Source: Cyclobacteriaceae bacterium
GTDB taxonomy: Bacteria; Bacteroidota; Bacteroidia; Cytophagales; Cyclobacteriaceae
Direction: 5' to 3'
Assembly: GCA_020436085.1 (NCBI GenBank)
Contig: JAGQYM010000010.1
Coordinates: 1-64,000, forward strand
Length of the DNA stretch: 64,000 nt
The translations under genes were made by a program, and so were the position numbers. Of this stretch, positions 18,959-27,850 are shown in pieces (the first letter of the stretch is position 1; each line of letters begins with the position of its first letter). Below the pieces are notes generated by a model, which did no database searches, was not told the DNA's origin, and worked only from the letters and a program-made list of their open reading frames with translations.

Positions 18959-21900
18959 ATGCGAATTCTTAGATTTAGTGTCATTTACGTATGCCTTGCC
19001 GTTACCGCTATTTTGCCGGGATGTGATAGCGATAAAAAGCTATTCAAAAAACTTGATGTTGTCGGAGCAGGCATCACTTTCGAGAACACCCTCAATTCAA
19101 CTGATGACTTTAATATCATCGACTATCTCTACTTCTACAACGGTGGAGGTATTGCCATTGGAGATATCAACGATGATGGACTTCCTGACATATTCTTTTC
19201 TGGAAACCAGGTGAAGAACAAGCTCTACCTGAACAAAGGAAATTTGCTGTTTGAAGATATCTCTGCTCAGGCAGGCATTGAAGGCAACAGCACTTGGAAT
19301 ACAGGAAGTGTGATGGCAGATGTGAATGGAGATGGGCTACTGGATATATACGTGTGCGCAGTTGTCGGTTTAAAAAACTTGAGAGGTCACAACGAACTTT
19401 ACATCAACAACGGTGACAATACATTTTCCGAAAGGTCCGAAGAGTTTGGACTTGACTTCGATTCCTATAGCTCATCAGCCGCTTTTCTTGATTTCGATCT
19501 TGACGGAGATCTTGATATGTATTTACTGAATCATGCCGTACACACTTCTGAATCATTTGGCAATGTTGAACTGCGTAATAAGCGCTCTTACGAAACAGGT
19601 GACAAGTTGCTTAGAAATGATAACGGGAAATTTGTCGACATAAGTGAGGCAGCAGGAATATACGGAGGCATTAATGGATATGGATTGGGTATCGCGGTTT
19701 CCGACTTCAACATGGACGGTTACCCTGATATTTATGTTGGGAATGACTTTCATGAAGATGACTACTACTACATAAATAATGGCGATGGAACATTTTCCGA
19801 AAAGGGTAGAAGTGCATTCACGTACACCAGTCGATTCTCAATGGGAAGTGATGTGGCTGATATCAATCACGATGGATTACCCGATCTCATAAGCCTTGAT
19901 ATGTTGCCGGAGGATGAAACCGTGTTGAAGCGTTCAGAGGGCGATGAAAATATCAACACGCTGCGCATGCGGACTGATCAGTATGGTTATTATTATCAGT
20001 TTGAGCGTAACATGCTCCAAGTGAACCAAGGGAATGGTGAGTTTGCTGAAACAGGCTTACTAAGCAGCGTAGCAGCTACCGATTGGAGTTGGAGCGCAAT
20101 CTTCTCAGACTTTGACCAGGACGGAAATCAGGATTTGTTCATCTCCAACGGCATACCACATAGACCAAATGACCTGGACTATATTAAGTATGTATCTAAC
20201 GAAAAGATCTCACAGACCATGGATGTTTCAAAGATTGTCGATCAGGAAGCGTTGTCACTGATGCCTGGAGGTGAGATCAATAACTATGTTTTTAAAGGTA
20301 CAGGTGACTATGGATTTCAAGACATGTCGACAACCTGGCTACCCAATGAAAAAACGTGCTCCACAGCTACCGCCATTGCTGACTTGGACAATGATGGAGA
20401 CTTGGATGTAGTCGTGAGCAACGTGAACAACAAACCAGGGATTTACATTAATCAAACCAACGAGAAAGCTGCGTATCTGAAAATCAAGTTGAAGTACGAT
20501 GAAAAAAATACGTATGCAATTGGTTCAAAAGTCTATGCATATAAAGACGGCAAACTTCAATACAAGGAGATGTTCACCGTTCGCGGATTTCAATCGTCAT
20601 CACAACCCATGATACATTTTGGGTTTGGCAACAATACCACCGCAGATTCTGTGAGTGTTGTTTGGCCAAATGGAAAGAGACAGACTCTGAGAGAGCCCCA
20701 TTTAAACCAGACGTTGGAGGTGAAGTATGATGAGACTTCATCCAAACAGTATGTCAAACCTGTGAATGTCGATCAATTGCATTTTGAACAAATAAGTCAG
20801 GATGAGATTGGATTGACTTTTGAGCACAAGGAAGATGAGTACACTGATTTTGATAGGCTCAAGCTCTTACCATATCAGCAATCTGACAAGGGACCTGCCA
20901 CTGCTGTTGGTGATATTAACAATGACGGCCTTGATGACATTTATTTCGGTGGATCGAAGCGAATTCCAAGTCAGATATTCATTCATTCCGAAAATAAACT
21001 TAAGCGAGTTCAATTTCCAGTGATGGAGAGAGACTCGATCAAAGAAGATATAGACGCGGTGATTGCAGATTTCAATGGCGATGGCAAATCTGACTTATAT
21101 GTCGGAACTGGTGGCGCTGATTTTTATGCAAAAGCTGAGCCTCTTTTGGATAGTTACTACAAGTCGTCTGATACCGGATTTAAATTAGACGAGATTAAGG
21201 ACTACTACGAGAACGTTAAGTGTGTACGACCATTTGACTACGATGGAGATGGTGATCTGGATATTTTTGTCGGTAGCGAATCTGTCTCAAACGACTTTGG
21301 TAAAGTTCCTCGGTCCTATTTACTCCAAAATGAAAATGGCTCATTCAAACCTGTGCAGTCTGATCTCTTTGCCAATCTTGGAATGGTAACGGATGCCGTG
21401 TGGGAAGACTTCGATGGAGACGGTAAGTTTGATCTCGTGGTGGTCGGAGAGTGGATGAAACCCGTGTTCTTAAAAAGTGATGGCTCGTCTTTTAAAATTG
21501 ACAATGTCATTCAAGGTGACATGAGCGGATTATGGCAATCGGTTTCATCCTTCGACATTGATCAGGATGGTGATCAGGATTTTGTTCTTGGCAATTGGGG
21601 TTTGAATTCCAAATACAAAGCTTCAGCAAGTAGCCCCATGAAAATGTACTACAGCGATTTCGACAAAGACGGAAAATCAGAAACGATAATTGCGATTGAA
21701 AAATATGGCAAGTACTATCCGCTGGACGCATTTGATATGCTTGCTAGCCAAATCGTCAGTTTGCACAAGAAGTTCACCTCCTACAAGTCGTTTGCCGGCA
21801 AAACCATTGAAGAAATATTTACAGATGAACAATTAGGTAATGCCAAGGTTTATGATGTACACAACCTTGCTTCAGGATATTTGGTGAACAATAAAGGAAC

Positions 21901-22222
21901 GTTTTCATTCAAGCCACTGCCAATGGACATTCAGCTCTCTCCAGTTTTAACACAACTTAAATATGACTTCGACAAAGACGGAGAGGATGAGTTACTCTTG
22001 GCTGGTAACTATTTCGGAGTGCAGCCTTTTAATGGACGTTTTGGCTCCTTCGGTGGGGCATTGGTTGATAGTGAGAATAGAATTTTGACAGGTAATTCAA
22101 TTGGTTTAAATTTTATAAATAAATCAGTCAGGCATTTGAATGTTGTCAATGTTGGTGACCATCGGTATTTGATTGTCACGGTAAACAATGACAAGGCACA
22201 AGTTTATAAATTGCTGAAGTAG
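18959..22222 (+). CDS. FG-GAP/VCBS and ASPIC/UnbV repeat lipoprotein, copy 3
   Basis: A 1,087-residue third paralogue, 5 bases after copy 2 and ending directly at the next start codon. The signal peptide ends at the lipobox ILPGC (MRILRFSVIYVCLAVTAILP then GC). Repeats include IGDINDDGLPDIFF, ADVNGDGLLDIYV, LDFDLDGDLDMYL, SDFNMDGYPDIYV and FDIDQDGDQDFVL. The ASPIC/UnbV segment is near residues 510-590 (YAIGSKVYAY ... SVSVVWPNGKRQTL). Its opening (ITFENTLNSTDDFNIIDYLY) is closer to copy 1 (VEFVNELKPTEDLNILTYLY) than to copy 2, by eye. Function unknown; the set of three argues for binding related but distinct ligands, which is inference. Confidence 0.9.
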   Translation: MRILRFSVIYVCLAVTAILPGCDSDKKLFKKLDVVGAGITFENTLNSTDDFNIIDYLYFYNGGGIAIGDINDDGLPDIFFSGNQVKNKLYLNKGNLLFEDISAQAGIEGNSTWNTGSVMADVNGDGLLDIYVCAVVGLKNLRGHNELYINNGDNTFSERSEEFGLDFDSYSSSAAFLDFDLDGDLDMYLLNHAVHTSESFGNVELRNKRSYETGDKLLRNDNGKFVDISEAAGIYGGINGYGLGIAVSDFNMDGYPDIYVGNDFHEDDYYYINNGDGTFSEKGRSAFTYTSRFSMGSDVADINHDGLPDLISLDMLPEDETVLKRSEGDENINTLRMRTDQYGYYYQFERNMLQVNQGNGEFAETGLLSSVAATDWSWSAIFSDFDQDGNQDLFISNGIPHRPNDLDYIKYVSNEKISQTMDVSKIVDQEALSLMPGGEINNYVFKGTGDYGFQDMSTTWLPNEKTCSTATAIADLDNDGDLDVVVSNVNNKPGIYINQTNEKAAYLKIKLKYDEKNTYAIGSKVYAYKDGKLQYKEMFTVRGFQSSSQPMIHFGFGNNTTADSVSVVWPNGKRQTLREPHLNQTLEVKYDETSSKQYVKPVNVDQLHFEQISQDEIGLTFEHKEDEYTDFDRLKLLPYQQSDKGPATAVGDINNDGLDDIYFGGSKRIPSQIFIHSENKLKRVQFPVMERDSIKEDIDAVIADFNGDGKSDLYVGTGGADFYAKAEPLLDSYYKSSDTGFKLDEIKDYYENVKCVRPFDYDGDGDLDIFVGSESVSNDFGKVPRSYLLQNENGSFKPVQSDLFANLGMVTDAVWEDFDGDGKFDLVVVGEWMKPVFLKSDGSSFKIDNVIQGDMSGLWQSVSSFDIDQDGDQDFVLGNWGLNSKYKASASSPMKMYYSDFDKDGKSETIIAIEKYGKYYPLDAFDMLASQIVSLHKKFTSYKSFAGKTIEEIFTDEQLGNAKVYDVHNLASGYLVNNKGTFSFKPLPMDIQLSPVLTQLKYDFDKDGEDELLLAGNYFGVQPFNGRFGSFGGALVDSENRILTGNSIGLNFINKSVRHLNVVNVGDHRYLIVTVNNDKAQVYKLLK

Positions 22223-23110
22223 ATGAAGAAACTGGTTTGGGCTTTGGCAATTGGCATCGTGCTGGTACTGGCTTGGTATTTATTTTTAAAACCATTTGAA
22301 TACAAAGTAAATTTTAAGGCGAAGACTTTACCCGGTGATGTTATAGAGACAATTAGAATGTGGGATAGAACACTTGAGAATTCAAAAATATTGACGGTGG
22401 ATTCAACTTATGCGTTGAAGCAAGAGTTGACATTGAATGAGCATGTGTATACCTACAACTGGAAGTATGAAGTGGTTAATGACACTACGACAAACGTGTC
22501 GATTGAGATCACCGAACCAAAGCGCGCCATTGTCAATAAGATACTCATCCCATTTACCGAACAGCCGATTGAGAAGGACGCGAGAGATATTTCATTTCAG
22601 TTTGTTGAGATACTTCGCTCGCACCTTGATATTACCGATGTGAAGATTGAGGGTGAAAGCGAGACAGCAACTAAATTTTGTGCTTGTACTACTTTGGACA
22701 CCCGCCAGACAGACAAAGCAAATGGTATGATGAGAGATTATAAATTACTTGCTGCTTTTGTTGGCGACTTTAATTTGGAATTGGATGGCCCTCCGATCGT
22801 GGAGGTGACAAATTGGAGCCACAATGAGGGTAAGCTGACATATGATTTCTGCTTCCCAATAGCAAAAAGTGATACCCTGCCCGGAGTGCGTGAAATCAAA
22901 TTTAAAGAGCTAAAATCACGTAAAGCACTCAAGGCAATTTATCATGGGAATTATATTACTTCCGACAGAGCGTGGTACGCATTGGTGCATTATGCAACTA
23001 CCAATGGGTACAAAATTGATGGAGCACCTATTGAGTACTTCTATAATAACCCAAACATGGGTTCAAATGAAATGGAATGGACCGCTGAAATTTTCTTACC
23101 GGTAAAATAA
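22223..23110 (+). CDS. Membrane-anchored protein with GyrI-like effector-binding domain
   Basis: A 295-residue protein that starts on the base after the preceding stop. Residues about 4-24 (LVWALAIGIVLVLAWYLFLK) form one membrane anchor or uncleaved signal. Residues about 30-140 resemble an SRPBCC/START-like region (NFKAKTLPGDVIETIRMWDR). The C-terminal part (about 150-295) ends in HGNYITSDRAWYALVHYATT and AEIFLPVK, typical of GyrI-like small-molecule-binding domains related to the AraC effector domain. There is no DNA-binding domain. Proteins of this architecture are seen in Bacteroidota but have no agreed function; ligand binding in the periplasm or at the inner membrane is a guess. Its tight placement between the FG-GAP genes and the GH65 gene suggests it belongs to the same operon. 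Confidence 0.75.
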   Translation: MKKLVWALAIGIVLVLAWYLFLKPFEYKVNFKAKTLPGDVIETIRMWDRTLENSKILTVDSTYALKQELTLNEHVYTYNWKYEVVNDTTTNVSIEITEPKRAIVNKILIPFTEQPIEKDARDISFQFVEILRSHLDITDVKIEGESETATKFCACTTLDTRQTDKANGMMRDYKLLAAFVGDFNLELDGPPIVEVTNWSHNEGKLTYDFCFPIAKSDTLPGVREIKFKELKSRKALKAIYHGNYITSDRAWYALVHYATTNGYKIDGAPIEYFYNNPNMGSNEMEWTAEIFLPVK

Positions 23111-23111
23111 T

Positions 23112-25130
23112 ATGAAAACAAGGATCCTTTTATTGCTTGTATTGTTTGGGTCTCACAGCTTGATCGCACAAGATCTGACGTCATCCACCTGGCACTTAAA
23201 GGCCTCAAAGATTGATCCCGCAAACTACTACGGAGTTACAGTTGCAAACGGAATGGTAGGTTTAATTTCTTCATACGAACCAATGAAGGTTGCTGATGTG
23301 GTGTTGAATGGAGTATACGATAATTATCAACGAGGACGCGTATCCAATATTTTAAAAACCTTCAATCATGTGAATATGGAATTGGAGGTTGGCGGTGTGA
23401 GAATAGGAGGCAAAGACATTGCCAACTATGATCAGGTCCTGGATATGAAGAACGCCACGCTTCTCACCACATACTCCGCCATCAACAAAATATCAGTGAA
23501 ACATGAGATGATGTCATTGCGACATTTGCCTTTTACTTCTCTAATACTTGTTGAGATCACTGCGAAGGAGGACGTTGACATCACACCAATTTTAAAAATT
23601 GAAGCACCCGATCATCTCAGGGATGTGCGAAATTATTACGCGGAGATAGACAGGCCACACGTGCTGATTCCGTTGATGACATCAGTTGCGCAAAGCCCAT
23701 CTGGTGAGCACACATTGGCGGCTTCCTCAAGTTTTATTTTCAGTGAGGGTCATGGCTATGAGCCCAAAGTGATTCACGAAGATTGGGATTTCAACATGCA
23801 CCTGATCAAGTTCAAGAAGAAGCTAAAAAAAGGCGAAACGTATAAGTTCGCAGTAGTGGGCTCCACCACATCCAGCGAGCATTATTCCGATCCATTCAAT
23901 GAGGCTGAACGCTTAACAATTTTTGGGAGGCTAGAGGGCACCGAGCGTCTCTTGACCTTACACAAGAAGCAATGGGCTAAACTGTGGGAGAGTGACGTTG
24001 TGATAGAGGGTGATGATCAGGCGCAACGTGAAATCAGATCGGCACTTTACCACCTCTATAGTTTTGGACGCGAGGGATTAGGCTTGAGTTTATCACCAAT
24101 GGGCCTTTCAGGACTTGGATACAATGGTCACGTATTTTGGGACACAGAACTGTGGATGTACCCGCCCATGTTGATGCTTCAACCGCAGATCGCAAGATCA
24201 TTTCTGGATTATCGCTACGATAGACTTGAGGCAGCAAAACGGAATGCGTTGGCGCATGGATTCAAGGGAGCAATGTTCCCATGGGAATCAGCTGATGATG
24301 GTTCAGAAGATACACCCGTGTGGGCGCTCACAGGGCCATTCGAACACCATATTTCCGGCTGTATATCATGGGCCTTCTGGAAATATTATCAGGTGACAGG
24401 TGACAAAGATTGGCTGAAAGAAAAAGGATACCCAGTGATCAAGGAAGTGGCTGACTTTTGGACCAGCAGGGTAGACCGCAACGGTCCGGGTAAGTATGAT
24501 ATTAAGAATGTGGTGGGGGCGAACGAATGGGAAGAAAACATTGACAACAATGCATTTACCAATGCTGTTGCGATTTTGTCGCTTCGCTATGCCACGGAGG
24601 CCGCAAACGAATTGGGATACAAAGCTGATCCGGACTGGATGCACGTGGCAGATAATATTCCTATTCTTCAATTCCCTGATGGAGTAACACGAGAGAATGC
24701 TACTTATGATGGCGTAATGATTAAGCAAGCGGACGCTAATTTATTATCGTATCCCCTTGAGTTAATTGTAGATAAGAATCAGATGAGGAAAGATTTAAAA
24801 TATTATGAAACTAAAATGTCACCAAACGGTCCTGCTATGGGCTTTTGCGTTCTAGCAACTTTGTATGCCAAATTGGGAGAGCCGGATAAGGCCTACGACA
24901 TTTTTATTAAAAGTTATCGACCTAATGGTGTTCCGCCTTTCGGAGTGTTATCAGAAACAGCTGGTGGAACCAATCCATATTTTGGAACCGGTGCCGGTGG
25001 ATTGTTGCAGACAGTGCTTGCCGGTTTTGGAGGTTTATCGATAACGGATAAGGGAGTTGTTCAGGGTGATAAGTCATTACCCAAGAAATGGAAATCAATT
25101 GAAGTTAAAGGATTTTACAAGAGAAAATAA
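23112..25130 (+). CDS. Secreted GH65 family glycoside hydrolase (kojibiose-hydrolase-like)
   Basis: A 672-residue GH65 protein with a cleavable signal peptide (MKTRILLLLVLFGSHSLIAQ), so periplasmic. The general acid is Glu472 in VVGANEWEENIDNNAFTN. Where the cytoplasmic phosphorylase has its phosphate-binding CHITSMAGTWLS segment, this protein has LSETAGGTNPYFGTGAGG, with Glu615 in a position expected for a general base. Both facts point to a hydrolase and not a phosphorylase. From memory, the kojibiose hydrolase of Flavobacterium johnsoniae uses Glu472 and Glu616, an almost identical spacing. It would release glucose from alpha-1,2-linked or related gluco-disaccharides in the periplasm, ahead of the transporter two genes downstream. 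Acid trehalase or glucosyl-galactosyl-type activity is the alternative. Confidence 0.85.
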   Translation: MKTRILLLLVLFGSHSLIAQDLTSSTWHLKASKIDPANYYGVTVANGMVGLISSYEPMKVADVVLNGVYDNYQRGRVSNILKTFNHVNMELEVGGVRIGGKDIANYDQVLDMKNATLLTTYSAINKISVKHEMMSLRHLPFTSLILVEITAKEDVDITPILKIEAPDHLRDVRNYYAEIDRPHVLIPLMTSVAQSPSGEHTLAASSSFIFSEGHGYEPKVIHEDWDFNMHLIKFKKKLKKGETYKFAVVGSTTSSEHYSDPFNEAERLTIFGRLEGTERLLTLHKKQWAKLWESDVVIEGDDQAQREIRSALYHLYSFGREGLGLSLSPMGLSGLGYNGHVFWDTELWMYPPMLMLQPQIARSFLDYRYDRLEAAKRNALAHGFKGAMFPWESADDGSEDTPVWALTGPFEHHISGCISWAFWKYYQVTGDKDWLKEKGYPVIKEVADFWTSRVDRNGPGKYDIKNVVGANEWEENIDNNAFTNAVAILSLRYATEAANELGYKADPDWMHVADNIPILQFPDGVTRENATYDGVMIKQADANLLSYPLELIVDKNQMRKDLKYYETKMSPNGPAMGFCVLATLYAKLGEPDKAYDIFIKSYRPNGVPPFGVLSETAGGTNPYFGTGAGGLLQTVLAGFGGLSITDKGVVQGDKSLPKKWKSIEVKGFYKRK

Positions 25131-25139
25131 GACAAGACC

Positions 25140-26483
25140 ATGAAGACGTATGTAAACATTATCCTGGCATGTGCAGTATTGATTGTTGCCAATTCATGTT
25201 CTACCGACAAGAAGGATGTTGTGATCGATCCGAAGATGTATCATGATGCAGTGGATCAAATCACGGATGTGATAGTTCATGATATTTTTTCGCCTCCCGT
25301 AGCGAGTCGTATCTATGCCTACTCCAGCATCGCTGCGTTCGAGGTTGAAGCAGCTCACGACTCTACATTCCGGTCATTGGCAGGTCAGCTTCATGGGCTT
25401 ACGCCAATCCCACAGCCGACAAACGAAGTGAACTATGATATCGCAGCGATTCAAGCCGGACTGGCGGTAGGCAAGGCACTGATTTTCTCAGAAGATAAGC
25501 TTGAGGAGTTTCAAAACAATTGGTATAAAAAACTAGATGAGCTCGGTGTTTCCAGCAACATTAAAAATAATTCTACCGAATACGGCAAGACGGTTGCGAA
25601 ACACATCCTGGCTTGGGCGGACAAGGACAACTATAAGCAGACAAGAACTTTTGAGAAGTATAACGTCAAGGATGAACCGGGAAGATGGCAGCCTACACCT
25701 CCCGCTTACATTGAGGCGATTGAACCGCACTGGAATGAAATAAGGACTTTTATAATAGATTCAGCCGATCAATTTATTCCGGCAAAGCCAACAGCATTTA
25801 GTATAAAGAAGGATGAGAAGTTCTTCGCTGAAGTAAATGAAGTTTACGAGACTGGAAAAAACCTTACTGAAGAGCAAGCTGAAATTGCTTCGTTCTGGGA
25901 TTGCAATCCATATGTGATGAATGTGCACGGCCACGTGATGTTTGCCACAAAAAAAATCACACCAGGTGGGCATTGGATGGGCATAACGAAGATCGCTTGT
26001 ACAAAAAATAAATCATCAATTGCTGAAAGTGCCGAAGCTTATGCGCTTACTGCCATTGCACTTGCAGATGGATTCATCAGCTGTTGGGATGAAAAGTATC
26101 GCAGCAATCTTATCAGACCAGAGACGGTGATAAACACACACATTGATGAAACATGGAAGCCGCTGTTGCAAACACCTCCGTTTCCTGAATACACGAGTGG
26201 CCATAGCGTAATCTCATCTGCCGCCTCCGTAGCACTCACCAGCTTGTTTGGCGAAAATTTTCAATTTGCAGATTCAACAGAGACCGCCTTTGGTCTTCCT
26301 GTCCGATCGTTCAATTCGTTTTATCAAGCTTCATCTGAGGCTGCCATCAGTCGCTTGTATGGCGGTATTCACTATCGCCCGGCAATCGAAGAGGGCCTGA
26401 GACAAGGTCGGCTCGTGGGCAATTGGGTAGTTGACCATGTGTTTACGAGGAGGCGAAAAGGCGCGGATCAACAGGCAGGGTAG
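25140..26483 (+). CDS. Vanadium-dependent haloperoxidase / PAP2-type phosphatase lipoprotein
   Basis: A 447-residue lipoprotein (MKTYVNIILACAVLIVANSC, lipobox VANSC). The C-terminal third carries the PAP2/vanadate-binding motifs: IRPETVIN, FPEYTSGHSVISSAASVALT with the conserved SGHS, and ISRLYGGIHYRPAIEEG with Arg and His of the third motif. These bind vanadate in haloperoxidases or phosphate in acid phosphatases. Members of this family recur next to FG-GAP lipoproteins and SusCD pairs in Bacteroidota, but the substrate there is unknown; a phosphatase or haloperoxidase activity cannot be told apart from sequence alone. It lies 9 bases after the GH65 gene and 25 bases before the transporter gene. 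Confidence 0.85.
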   Translation: MKTYVNIILACAVLIVANSCSTDKKDVVIDPKMYHDAVDQITDVIVHDIFSPPVASRIYAYSSIAAFEVEAAHDSTFRSLAGQLHGLTPIPQPTNEVNYDIAAIQAGLAVGKALIFSEDKLEEFQNNWYKKLDELGVSSNIKNNSTEYGKTVAKHILAWADKDNYKQTRTFEKYNVKDEPGRWQPTPPAYIEAIEPHWNEIRTFIIDSADQFIPAKPTAFSIKKDEKFFAEVNEVYETGKNLTEEQAEIASFWDCNPYVMNVHGHVMFATKKITPGGHWMGITKIACTKNKSSIAESAEAYALTAIALADGFISCWDEKYRSNLIRPETVINTHIDETWKPLLQTPPFPEYTSGHSVISSAASVALTSLFGENFQFADSTETAFGLPVRSFNSFYQASSEAAISRLYGGIHYRPAIEEGLRQGRLVGNWVVDHVFTRRRKGADQQAG

Positions 26484-26508
26484 GAGTATGTAATAAATTC
26501 AAAAATCC

Positions 26509-27843
26509 ATGAAGCCAAGATTGACGTTCGGCCAAATCATCAACATGAACTTTGGCTTCTTTGGAATTCAGTACAGCTTCGGGTTGCAGCAAAGCAACAT
26601 GAGCCCTATCTACAAATACCTCGGGGCAGACGAAGCAAGCTTACCGTACTTGTGGTTAGCCGGACCTATGACGGGTTTAATCGTACAGCCTATCATCGGG
26701 GCGATGAGTGATAAGACAGACTCAAAGCTCGGAAGACGAACACCGTATTTTTTGATTGGCGCGATCCTCTGTAGTCTCGCGCTTTTTTTTATGCCGTTTA
26801 GCAGAACACTCTGGATGGCAGCAAGCTTGCTATGGATTCTGGATGCGGCTAACAATATCACCATGGAACCCTATCGCGCTTTTGTCAGCGATAAGTTAAA
26901 CGAGGAGCAACATTCATTGGGATTTCTTACACAGAGTGCGTTTACAGGATTAGGTCAAACGCTGGCCTACCTCACCCCATCACTTTTGGTTTGGTTCGGC
27001 TTAAGCCGTGACCTGGTGAATGATCGCAACATCCCATACATGACGATCACCGCATTTGTGATCGGAGCCTTCTTTTCGATCTTCTCCATTTTGTGGACCG
27101 TTAGAACAACAAAGGAAAATCCGTTGACGGAAGAAGAACTAAAAAAAATCAAAGACTCACCAAAAGGATTTGCAGCGACTTTCAAAGAAATTGTAGAAGC
27201 CATCAAAGACATGCCGTTGACGATGAAACAGCTTGCGCTGGTGATGGTCTTTCAGTGGTATGCCATGTTTTGTTATTGGCAATATATCGTTCTTTCTATT
27301 TCGACAACTTTTTTTAAAACAACAGAGCAATCATCGGCAGGTTTTAGAGAAGCAGGTTTGATTAATGGACAGGTGGGAGGCTTTTATAATTTCATGGCGT
27401 TTGTAGGTGCGTTTGCCTTAGTGCCATTTACCAAGCGATTGGGTCCAAAGATAATGCACAGCGTTTGCCTCACGTTGGCAGGCATCGGAATGATTTTTAT
27501 TCCAAGCATTGATTCAAGGTTGATTTTATTTTTGCCAATGATCGGAGTTGGACTGGCATGGGCAAGTATGATGGGCAACCCTTACATCATGTTGGCAGGC
27601 AGTATTCCCGCAGAGCGAACTGGAGTTTACATGGGTATATTCAACATGTTCATCGTGATCCCCATGATGATTCAGATATTCACGTTGCCTTTGTATTATA
27701 ATTCGCTTTTAAAAGGCAACCCTGAAAATGTAATCGTGCTTGCGGGTGTCTTGTTGATTTGTGGTGCGATCGCAGTCTTGTTTGTGAAACTTAAACCAGG
27801 TCAGACTGACTCAGCCAGTGTGCCGAGGGGAGGAGGTCATTAG
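26509..27843 (+). CDS. SLC45/GPH-like MFS sugar:proton symporter
   Basis: A 444-residue inner-membrane transporter with about 12 hydrophobic segments. Family motifs include NMNFGFFGIQYSFGLQQSN in helix 1, GPMTGLIVQPIIGAMSDKT in helix 2 and the basic loop KLGRRTPYFLIGAI, a longer version of the pattern seen in the truncated transporter at 1-333. Members import sucrose, maltose or glucose with protons. In this operon it follows periplasmic hydrolases and precedes two sugar kinases, so glucose or a gluco-disaccharide is the likely cargo (inference). The stop lies just 7 bases before the ROK kinase ATG. Confidence 0.9.
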   Translation: MKPRLTFGQIINMNFGFFGIQYSFGLQQSNMSPIYKYLGADEASLPYLWLAGPMTGLIVQPIIGAMSDKTDSKLGRRTPYFLIGAILCSLALFFMPFSRTLWMAASLLWILDAANNITMEPYRAFVSDKLNEEQHSLGFLTQSAFTGLGQTLAYLTPSLLVWFGLSRDLVNDRNIPYMTITAFVIGAFFSIFSILWTVRTTKENPLTEEELKKIKDSPKGFAATFKEIVEAIKDMPLTMKQLALVMVFQWYAMFCYWQYIVLSISTTFFKTTEQSSAGFREAGLINGQVGGFYNFMAFVGAFALVPFTKRLGPKIMHSVCLTLAGIGMIFIPSIDSRLILFLPMIGVGLAWASMMGNPYIMLAGSIPAERTGVYMGIFNMFIVIPMMIQIFTLPLYYNSLLKGNPENVIVLAGVLLICGAIAVLFVKLKPGQTDSASVPRGGGH

Positions 27844-27850
27844 GAATAGT

